Shown here: piece by piece, positions 24,752-32,300 of the stretch | Layout: every line of letters starts with the position of its first letter | How positions within the stretch are numbered: position 1 is the first letter of the stretch | Assembly: GCF_017353185.1 (NCBI RefSeq) | Contig: NZ_JAFMYV010000014.1 | Coordinates: 62,001-126,000 of the forward strand | Length of the DNA stretch: 64,000 nt | DNA from: Fibrella rubiginis | GTDB lineage: Bacteria; Bacteroidota; Bacteroidia; Cytophagales; Spirosomataceae | Direction: 5' to 3' | Position numbers and translations under genes: made by a program | The notes under the pieces: model-generated | Database searches by the model: none | The model's input: the letters and a program-made list of their open reading frames with translations, nothing else | Told to the model about the DNA's origin: nothing

Positions 24752-25933
24752 TTAAGGTTTAAGAAAGGTCATGATTGCCTCAGTTTTCATACGCTTGTCC
24801 AAGCTATTGTTAGCCGTTGACATGGGGGGGGGCAGATAGCGTTTAGATGCTAAGATGGGACGTTCAATTGTTTGAAGCAATTTGAAACCATTCATCATGG
24901 CCGCGTTTTCAAACAGTTGAGTACTGCTAACTAATTTACCATTCGAGTAAGAGTCGGCCAATACAACGGTAGCCTTTTGACCTGGCTTCAAGACTCGGAA
25001 ATATTCTTTAGAAATATCGTACAAATCCAAGGCGTAACGCGGTAAAGCTTTTTGAATAGAAGGTGTAAATTGTTCTGTTTCGCCTACTCCTTTAAGTAAT
25101 TGATATAGAAGTTTATTGTCTGGAGTTGAATCAGGTTTTTTATCTAAACCTACACTCGCGCTTCGTAGGCCTCGTAACTCTTTCAATGTGTAGCCTAACC
25201 AAACTAATGATATCCGATGTCCTCGAAAGTAATCTACAGCCGTTAGATACGGAGGCGATGTTAAAATATAGTCAACTGTTTCGTCTCTCAAATGTTCTAT
25301 ATCTTTAGCATCACCTAATCGAATATCTGATAAATTATTGCCTGGGCAGGTTTTAAGTATTTTACATACCTGTTGAAATGAACGTTCAAAACCAGCGAAC
25401 ACGTTAAAATCATTGACGTTATTCACTTTATGAGGACGACTATGTGAAATGTCTCTCCCTAGAGATGCCCCCCTGTTCTTAGTAATAATAATCCGGCTGA
25501 GTGCTACCCTTAGTACGTCACCAATCTCATTTTCGTACTGAGCTAATAAATAACTTAATTTTCTGAGCTGCATCTCTTGCTCTTCGGCAAACCAGAATTT
25601 GATGAAAGCCAGCGTCTCTGTGTCTGTGTCAATCCAAGGCAAGCCCGGAATGTCTACTTGAACAGCACAGTCGAGTACTTTATATCCTGTTTTTATAACT
25701 TCAGTCAGGTCAACCTTTCTGTTCCAAACGGTTGCTATCAGTAAAGCCATCGGATCTACGTCGAAGCCAATACCCCTGCATCCTAACGAACCCGCAACCT
25801 TCATGGTAGTCCCAGAACCAACCATAGGATCCAAGACGAGGGAGTTTTTAGGAATACGCTCTAGATGCTGAAAAGCAATTTCAGGGGCCATCCGAGCCGG
25901 AAAAGGGTGTATAGTTCTTATACCGAATTGCAT
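24752..25933 (-). CDS. DNA methyltransferase (N4-cytosine/N6-adenine class)
   Basis: A 393-residue SAM-dependent methyltransferase. IHPFPARMAPEIAF is followed by motif I DPMVGSGTT, then GIGFDVDPMALLIA. The catalytic motif IV TSPPYLTAVDYF lies about 190 residues later. The S/TPPY motif indicates methylation of an exocyclic amino group (m4C or m6A) in DNA. No restriction endonuclease of classical type is adjacent; the linked nuclease is NurA-like. It is the first gene of the island operon, with AT-rich upstream DNA. It probably marks self DNA for the HerA-NurA pair, by analogy with modification-based defence systems; the recognition site is unknown. Confidence 0.85.
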   Translation of the reverse strand: MQFGIRTIHPFPARMAPEIAFQHLERIPKNSLVLDPMVGSGTTMKVAGSLGCRGIGFDVDPMALLIATVWNRKVDLTEVIKTGYKVLDCAVQVDIPGLPWIDTDTETLAFIKFWFAEEQEMQLRKLSYLLAQYENEIGDVLRVALSRIIITKNRGASLGRDISHSRPHKVNNVNDFNVFAGFERSFQQVCKILKTCPGNNLSDIRLGDAKDIEHLRDETVDYILTSPPYLTAVDYFRGHRISLVWLGYTLKELRGLRSASVGLDKKPDSTPDNKLLYQLLKGVGETEQFTPSIQKALPRYALDLYDISKEYFRVLKPGQKATVVLADSYSNGKLVSSTQLFENAAMMNGFKLLQTIERPILASKRYLPPPMSTANNSLDKRMKTEAIMTFLKP

Positions 25934-26080
25934 AAAGACAGTTGCGATTTTTTGTAAATTATAGACACGATCTATTAAAAGTACTATAAAATCTGTATAA
26001 CAAAAACATTACTCTATCCCACACCTGTCCTTGCTCTACGCGCCCATTCGTTTACAACAACTGCCCGTATGGCAATCCTC

Positions 26081-26152
26081 TTGCTGCCGCATCCGTACTC
26101 ACCGCGCCAGCGGTTTATTGAATATCGAACGAATTCCCATTCGGCAAATGTA
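26081..26152 (-). pseudogene. Remnant copy of the GH3 gene 5' end
   Basis: On the minus strand this reads MGIRSIF then KPLAR, identical to the GH3 N-terminus at 18146 apart from one residue, then a TGA replaces the next Trp codon and similarity fades. It aligns with 18087-18159 over about 72 bases with a single gap. It marks the far edge of the defence-like island. Confidence 0.75.
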
Positions 26153-26308
26153 GAGACGTGAGCCCTTGCATCTCAATCCATACAAACCTTTGTGCCTCTT
26201 GTGCGCACAATCACGTTAGTATCAAAACAGGTTAATAAGCACTGTGGGGTATGGTTGCTTCCTAGGCTGAGATGCAAAGGATTGCCGTACCGATAGATCG
26301 GTCTCTAC
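26150..26308. repeat. Palindromic repeat unit with GTAGAGAC ends
   Basis: GTAGAGAC at 26150-26157 pairs with GTCTCTAC at 26301-26308. Inside, CCTTGCATCTCA pairs with TGAGATGCAAAGG with one bulge. A 12-base perfect palindrome TTGTGCGCACAA lies in the middle (26199-26210). It looks like a non-coding dispersed repeat inserted between the GH3 remnant and the atpD promoter. Confidence 0.45.
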
Positions 26309-26415
26309 GTTTTGTCCAAAATGCCCCGGTTCTGTTGATTGGCCTGTCGTAGGCTAAAAACCTTGCACACAAGCGGTTTAGGGCATAAGTGGTCCTGATA
26401 ACCTTTTTGAAGCGG

Positions 26416-26446
26416 TTGTATTTTCGCGGTTTTATTCCTACTTTTG
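26416..26446 (+). promoter_or_regulatory. Promoter for atpD
   Basis: TTG at 26416-26418, then 20 bases, then TACTTTTG at 26439-26446, an exact match to the Bacteroidota -7 consensus TAnnTTTG at about the normal spacing. The atpD start is 41 bases downstream. Confidence 0.65.
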
Positions 26447-26487
26447 CGGCCTAAATAAGTACACAATTTCTTAGCTCGTCATATAAA

Positions 26488-28017
26488 ATGATTACGGAAA
26501 CGGCAGTCAATACAGGTAAAATCACCCAGGTGATTGGACCAGTGGTGGACGTGAGTTTCGAGGCCGAAGGCTCTCGCATCCCGGCCATTCTCGATGCCCT
26601 GCAAGTAACCCGCGCCAATGGCCAGGTTGTTATTATGGAGTGCCAGCAGCACCTTGGCGAAGACCGCGTTCGCGCCATCGCCATGGATTCTACTGAAGGC
26701 CTGCAACGGGGCATGGACGTCGTTGACCTCGGCGGCCCCATCACCATGCCCATCGGCGACGGTATTAAAGGCCGTCTGTTCAATGTGGTGGGTGAGGCTA
26801 TCGATGGCCTGGGTGCCCTGCCCAACGCCAGCCGTTCGTCTATTCACCGGGCTGCCCCCCGTTTTGAAGACCTCGCTACCTCAACGGAAGTACTCTACAC
26901 GGGTATCAAGGTAATTGACCTGCTGGCTCCTTACGTAAAAGGAGGTAAGATTGGTCTCTTTGGTGGTGCTGGTGTAGGTAAAACTGTATTGATTCAGGAA
27001 CTCATCAACAACATCGCTAAGGCCTACGAAGGGCTGTCGGTGTTTGCCGGAGTGGGCGAGCGTACCCGCGAAGGCAATGACCTGATGCGCGAAATGATCG
27101 AAGCCGGTATCATCAAATACGGCGACGACTTCAAGCACAGCATGGAAGAAGGCGGCTGGGATCTGAGCAAAGTAGACTTTGAAGAGCTAAAGAAATCGCA
27201 GGCTACGTTTGTGTTCGGTCAGATGAACGAGCCGCCCGGAGCACGTGCCCGTGTAGCCCTGTCGGGGCTGACGATTGCCGAATATTTCCGCGACGGTGGT
27301 GATGATGCCGAAGGTCAGGGTCGCGATATCCTGTTCTTTATTGACAACATTTTCCGGTTCACCCAGGCCGGTTCTGAAGTGTCCGCCCTGTTGGGCCGGA
27401 TGCCATCGGCGGTAGGTTACCAGCCCACGCTGGCTACCGAAATGGGTGCCATGCAGGAGCGTATCACGTCAACCAAACGCGGGTCAATTACCTCGGTACA
27501 AGCCGTTTACGTACCTGCCGATGACTTGACTGACCCCGCCCCTGCCACAACGTTTGCTCACCTTGATGCCACAACAGTATTGAGCCGGAAAGTGGCTGAG
27601 TTAGGTATCTACCCCGCCGTTGACCCGCTCGACTCTACCTCGCGTATCCTGAGCGCTGAAGTGCTTGGCGAGAAGCACTATGGCACGGCCCAGCGCGTGA
27701 AAGAGATTCTGCAACGTTACAAAGAACTGCAGGATATCATTGCCATTTTGGGTCTGGAAGAACTCTCGGAAGATGACAAACTGGTAGTAAGCCGTGCCCG
27801 CCGGGTGCAGCGTTTCCTGTCGCAGCCGTTCTTCGTGGCCGAGCAGTTTACTGGTTTGAAGGGGGTACTGGTTGACATTGAAGACACGATTAAAGGCTTC
27901 AACGAGATCATCGACGGCAAGTATGACCACCTGCCCGAAGCTGCCTTCAACCTCGTTGGCACTATTGACGATGCCGTCGTGAAGGGCGAACGTCTGATTA
28001 AAGAAGCAGGACAGTAA
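26488..28017 (+). CDS. atpD: F1F0 ATP synthase subunit beta
   Basis: The catalytic beta subunit of the F1 sector, on the cytoplasmic face of the inner membrane. The 509-residue protein shows the N-terminal beta-barrel (GKITQVIGPVVDVSFEAEG), P-loop GGAGVGKTVL, GVGERTREGNDL, Walker B ILFFIDNIFRF and the C-terminal EELSEDDKLVVSRARR (DELSEED-type) motif. All catalytic parts are intact. As in many Bacteroidota, atpD and atpC stand apart from the other ATP synthase genes. A 29-bp perfect inverted repeat separates it from atpC. Confidence 0.97.
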   Translation: MITETAVNTGKITQVIGPVVDVSFEAEGSRIPAILDALQVTRANGQVVIMECQQHLGEDRVRAIAMDSTEGLQRGMDVVDLGGPITMPIGDGIKGRLFNVVGEAIDGLGALPNASRSSIHRAAPRFEDLATSTEVLYTGIKVIDLLAPYVKGGKIGLFGGAGVGKTVLIQELINNIAKAYEGLSVFAGVGERTREGNDLMREMIEAGIIKYGDDFKHSMEEGGWDLSKVDFEELKKSQATFVFGQMNEPPGARARVALSGLTIAEYFRDGGDDAEGQGRDILFFIDNIFRFTQAGSEVSALLGRMPSAVGYQPTLATEMGAMQERITSTKRGSITSVQAVYVPADDLTDPAPATTFAHLDATTVLSRKVAELGIYPAVDPLDSTSRILSAEVLGEKHYGTAQRVKEILQRYKELQDIIAILGLEELSEDDKLVVSRARRVQRFLSQPFFVAEQFTGLKGVLVDIEDTIKGFNEIIDGKYDHLPEAAFNLVGTIDDAVVKGERLIKEAGQ

Positions 28018-28026
28018 ACGGATTTC

Positions 28027-28108
28027 GGATTTGGGATTGCGGATTTCGGATTGGCTGACGCGAGCCTACTCCGGCGTCGGCCAATCCGAAATCCGCAATC
28101 CCAAATCC
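28027..28108. repeat. Perfect 29-bp inverted repeat between atpD and atpC
   Basis: Arms 28027-28055 and 28080-28108 are exactly complementary with a 24-base loop. The arms consist of related GGATTTGGGATT and GCGGATTTCGGATT units. The hairpin ends nine bases before the atpC start, so it could act on mRNA stability or limit entry into atpC. No T-run follows, so it is not a classic terminator. Confidence 0.85.
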
Positions 28109-28117
28109 AAAATCGTA

Positions 28118-28366
28118 ATGCAACTCGACATCATTACCCCAGATCGGAAAGTGTTCTCTGGCGAGGCTTCGTCGGTGACGTTTCCGGGTTCAGAAGGGCA
28201 ATTTCAGGTGCTCAATGACCATGCTCCGCTGGTGAGTACGCTGGCTCGCGGGCCGGTAACTGTTGTTACAGCAACGGGTCAGCAAATGTTTACCGTGGAT
28301 GGAGGCGTGGTGGAAGTGCTCCGCAACAAGGTGCTGGTTTTGGCCGAAGCTGTTTTGGCAGCTTAG
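28118..28366 (+). CDS. atpC: F1F0 ATP synthase subunit epsilon
   Basis: An 82-residue protein consisting of the N-terminal beta-sandwich only: MQLDIITPDRKVFSGEA, SVTFPGSEGQFQVLNDHAPL and FTVDGGVVEVLRNKVLVLAE. Longer homologues carry a C-terminal inhibitory helical hairpin of about 50 residues; that is absent here, as in other short Bacteroidota epsilon subunits. ATG 28118 is chosen because the conserved MQLDI start lies there and upstream in-frame codons fall in the hairpin. Co-transcribed with atpD. Confidence 0.93.
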   Translation: MQLDIITPDRKVFSGEASSVTFPGSEGQFQVLNDHAPLVSTLARGPVTVVTATGQQMFTVDGGVVEVLRNKVLVLAEAVLAA

Positions 28367-28385
28367 CAGACCAATAGATTTTTGC

Positions 28386-28419
28386 AAAAGGCAGGCTCAG
28401 CGATGGGTCTGCCTTTTTT
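28386..28419 (+). terminator. Rho-independent terminator after atpC
   Basis: AAAAGGCAG and CTGCCTTTT form a 9-bp stem around a 14-base loop, followed by a T-run, 20 bases after the atpC stop. Confidence 0.85.
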
Positions 28420-28490
28420 GTTATAAGCTGACACTAAACCTACAATGCCTGGGCGGACCCGTTAAAGTCTTACGGGTTTTTCGTGTGTCG

Positions 28491-28498
28491 TACCTTTG
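28491..28498 (+). promoter_or_regulatory. Promoter -7 element of prmA, probably leaderless
   Basis: TACCTTTG matches TAnnTTTG exactly and ends four bases before the prmA ATG at 28503. With the usual start-site distance the transcript would begin at or beside the start codon. Confidence 0.5.
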
Positions 28499-28502
28499 CT
28501 AC

Positions 28503-29342
28503 ATGAATTACACCGAACTGCAACTCACGCTTGATCCTGACTTTGCGGATATCCTCACCGCCGAGCTGGCGGAGCTTGGTTTTGAATCGTTTACCGAAAC
28601 CGACGAAGGTATCAACGCCTATATTCCAGAACCCGATTTTGACGCGGAAGCCGTGGCCGAGGTGGTGGCTCGATATTCCGGGCAAACGGCAATAGGGTAT
28701 GTCGTCAATTCGTTAGAAAAGACGAACTGGAACGCCGAGTGGGAACAGAATTATCAACCTATTGAGGTAGTTACGGAAGGCGGTATGTCAGCACGGGTGC
28801 GTGCTTCGTTTCACGCACCCGACGGAGCATTTACCTATGATCTGGTAATTAATCCGAAGATGTCGTTTGGGACGGGGCACCACGAAACGACCCACATGAT
28901 GATGCAGCACCAACTGGGACTGGACCATGTAGGAAAAGCCATTCTCGACGTGGGCAGTGGCACCGGGATCCTGGCTATTTTGGGGTTGAAACTAGGTGCT
29001 GCCAACGCGCTGGCGTTTGATATTGAGGAGTGGGCCGTGGAAAACGCAATTGAAAACGCCTCCCTGAATGACTGCCAGCAGATGCGTGTTTTTCAGGGTA
29101 CCATCGCAGGCGTCGACGCTGCCGAACAGTTTGATATTATCCTGGCGAACATTAACCGGAACGTACTGCTGGCCGAAATTCCAACGTATGTGCGTCATCT
29201 GAAACCGGGTGGACAACTGCTGGTGAGTGGCTTCTATGAGACCGATTCGCCTGATATTCAGCAAACAGCCGGGGCGGTGGGATTAACAAAAGTAGGCTAC
29301 CTGACGCGCAACCAATGGGCGTCGGTGGTGTATCAGAAATAG
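28503..29342 (+). CDS. prmA: Ribosomal protein L11 methyltransferase
   Basis: PrmA trimethylates ribosomal protein L11 using SAM. The 279-residue product has the N-terminal substrate domain (LELGFESF-type ELGFESFTETDEG) and the methyltransferase core MSFGTGHHETTHMM, DVGSGTGILAI and ANINRNVLLAE, which contain the SAM-binding and family-specific residues. ATG 28503 is chosen over upstream in-frame codons because the conserved N-terminus starts there, directly after a promoter-like element and beyond the atpC terminator. Confidence 0.93.
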   Translation: MNYTELQLTLDPDFADILTAELAELGFESFTETDEGINAYIPEPDFDAEAVAEVVARYSGQTAIGYVVNSLEKTNWNAEWEQNYQPIEVVTEGGMSARVRASFHAPDGAFTYDLVINPKMSFGTGHHETTHMMMQHQLGLDHVGKAILDVGSGTGILAILGLKLGAANALAFDIEEWAVENAIENASLNDCQQMRVFQGTIAGVDAAEQFDIILANINRNVLLAEIPTYVRHLKPGGQLLVSGFYETDSPDIQQTAGAVGLTKVGYLTRNQWASVVYQK

Positions 29343-29368
29343 ATGAATTGCTTTTCAGTCAACTGATA

Positions 29369-32300
29369 ATGAGGTATATACTGAGTAGTTTGGTGATGAG
29401 TCTGCTGGCGGTGTCGTTGGCAATGGGTCAGGTGGTGAAGCTGTCCGACAATCCGGAGCAGTTTACGGCTGATGTGCAGAAGCTAATGGCAACGGGTGGG
29501 CCGGTGGCTGTGAAAGCTGCCAACGACCTTACGGCTGTACTGGCCGAGTCGCGGTTAGAGGCCAGGCAGCGCGAGCGGCTGATGGTGCTTTGCCGGAAAA
29601 TGAATCAGAAACGTTACCAGCCCGTCGCGCATTTCGCCCCGCTGTTCGAGTCCCTGTACCATGCTATTTATACGGCCAAGCCCGCCGTAACGGCCCCCGA
29701 CATTGACAACCTGCTGTTAATTGCCGAAAAACAGTTCGAGACCAATGACGCCAAAGCCTTTGCCCGGACTATGGACGCTGCACGGGCGTTTCTGGAGCAG
29801 CGCGAATTATACGGTGCCAAATTCAACAAAACCTATCTGCTGGGCGGCACCTTTGCTTTCCGCTACGTAGAAAACGGGCAGACAACTACGGCTACAGAAT
29901 CGACGTCGGCTACGAGTGCTACGGCCGTGGCCGCTCCATCGAAGTCGAATTTTGATGGGTGGGACGCGCCCGTTGGCATTGACACAACGCAGCCCAGAGA
30001 AATTGGCGTTGCTAACAGGCCCATCATTCGTCGGCCTATTCCTACTGTGTCAGGGCCTGTTATCACCATCACCAACGCTATCCTGGCTATTGTGGCTAAT
30101 GGCGATTCGGTTATGGTCGACAATACGGCGGGTGATTTTCTGCTGCGCGATGGCATTTGGGTAGGTAAAGGCGGCACGTTTTCGTGGGCGTTGCAGGGTC
30201 TGGCCGACCGCTACGTAACGCTGACCGACTACAGTATGGCGGTTATGAACCCGCGCCTGCTGGCCGACGACGTAACCCTGACAATGCAGAAGGGAGCCAA
30301 GCCTATTCGCGGGATCTTCGAGTACCAAAGCAAAAAGCGGTTCAGCAACGTGCCTGATCAATATCCGCGGTTTGCCTCGTACCAAAATGCCGAATCCATT
30401 CCGGGATTAGGTAGCGGGCTGACCTATCGGGGTGGCCTGGCGCTGGCGGGGAAACAATTGATTGGCGCCTCGGCGAGTGGGCAGCCAGCCCTGCTAACTG
30501 TGGCCGACCGTGAGGGTAAAACGGTGTTTCGGGTGAAGAGCCGCAAGTTTGAGTTCCGTGATTCACTCATTACGGCCCCAGTAGCGCAGTTCACGGGCTA
30601 TATCGACGTGGCCGATTCGATCACGCACCCTGCGGTGCAATTTAAGTTTGACAAGGAAACGCGGGTGGCCTGGTTCAACAAGGTAGACCGGCTTGAGTAT
30701 GGCCGGGTGCCCTTCTCCGATACCTACCACAAATTCTATATCCAGCCCGAAGTAGCTCGCTGGGATGTGCCCCGCAAAAAGATTGATTTTTACCAGATTG
30801 GGGCCAAGCGTGAGGTGCCCGTACGGATGGAGTCGTTTGATTATTTCCAGCCCCAACGTTACTCCGACATTGCCACCGACTATGGTTTCCACCCCTTGCA
30901 GATCATCGGTAACTACATCACCAAAACCAAACAACAGTCGTTTCTCGATGACGATATCACACGGTTTGCGCCCAACATAAATCCGCAGGTATTGCGCGGG
31001 GCCCTGAGCCGGATGGTTCTGGAGGGCTACATTGACCGGGACGATCGCACGCAGCAGATGCGTCTAAGCCGGAAAGGTATTCTGTATGTGCTGGCGTACA
31101 ACGAGAAAAAGGACTTTGATAACTTCCAGATCAACTCGTACTTCGGAAGCAACGATTCAACCAAAAATGCCACGATTGACCTGAACAACAAAGGTAAAGT
31201 ACTGATTGTAAGAGGTGTAGACCGGTTTGTGATCAGCGACTCGCTCAAGATTTTTGGGCTGCCGACCAACAAAACGATCTACATTGGTAAGGGGCGTTCG
31301 CTGGTATTTACGGGGCAGATGAAGTCGGGCAATATGCGCTACAATGGTGCCGACCTGGCCTTCGATTACGACAAGTTTGCGCTGAACATGAACAAGATTG
31401 AGTCGATCACGTTCACGCCCGAAAAACTGGCTGCTCAGGGTCGTACCGATGAAATTGGCGGCGATATCAAATACGAGAAGCCCGGTTCGGTGCTCTTTGC
31501 CACCGCCGATAACCGGTCGGGCAAAGTAAAAGGCAAGAAGACCACCCAGCGGCTGGTGATGCCCGAAGGCATGACGGTGTATTTCGACCAGCAGGAGCGC
31601 GGTAGCTATCGCTACAACCGGAAGGTATATTTCAAGATTCCGGCCATTGACAATGATAGTGTAGGTAAAGGCGACATCTCATTCATCGGCACGTTCCACT
31701 CCGACGGCATCTTCCCGCCGTTCAAGGCTGAGTTGAAAACAATGCCCGATCATACGCTGGGCTTCACCCACACGCCGCCCACGTCGGGAACCTATCCGGT
31801 TTATAACAGTAAATCAACGGTAAAGACCACGAGCGAGCTGGTGATGGACAAAACCGGCCTGCATACCACCGGCACGCTGACCCATCTGGCCGCTACGCTC
31901 AACGCCAAACAGTTAACGTTTATGCCCGATTCGGTGATGGCTTCGGGTGAAACCGGGCAGATCCTGGAATCGCAGGCCACCAAAGTGGCTACAACACCAA
32001 CTAAAAAAGGGCAACGGGCTGCTGCCACTACGGCGACCTACTACCCCAACGTGGCGCTGAACAATTACACCATGAAGTGGTGGCCGCAGGCCGATAGCAT
32101 GGTAATTGCCACCCAGAAAAACAGCTTTAATTTTTTCAACGGCACCACCAAACTGGAAGGCAATCTGCTGGTGCGGGCATCGGGTTTGTATGGCAATGGG
32201 ATGCTTACCCGCAGCGATGCCGAAGTGGAATCGGGGAGCATCAAATTTAATAAAGACGGTTTCTTGGCTGATAATGCCAAGCTGAAGGTGTTGTCAGCGG

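Larger units (their letters stand above)
25934..26487. other. Gene-free region between the island and atpD
   Basis: This 554-base gap holds, in order: the AT-rich leader of the methyltransferase operon, with a possible -7 element TACTTTTA on the minus strand near 25985; a degenerate copy of the GH3 5' end (26081-26152); a palindromic unit bounded by GTAGAGAC and GTCTCTAC (26150-26308); and the atpD promoter (26416-26446). No RNA gene was seen. Confidence 0.6.

Noticed and set aside
24752..25933. Classical restriction-modification system
   Set aside because: A DNA methyltransferase is present but no recognisable type I, II or III restriction subunit is adjacent. The linked nuclease is NurA-like.
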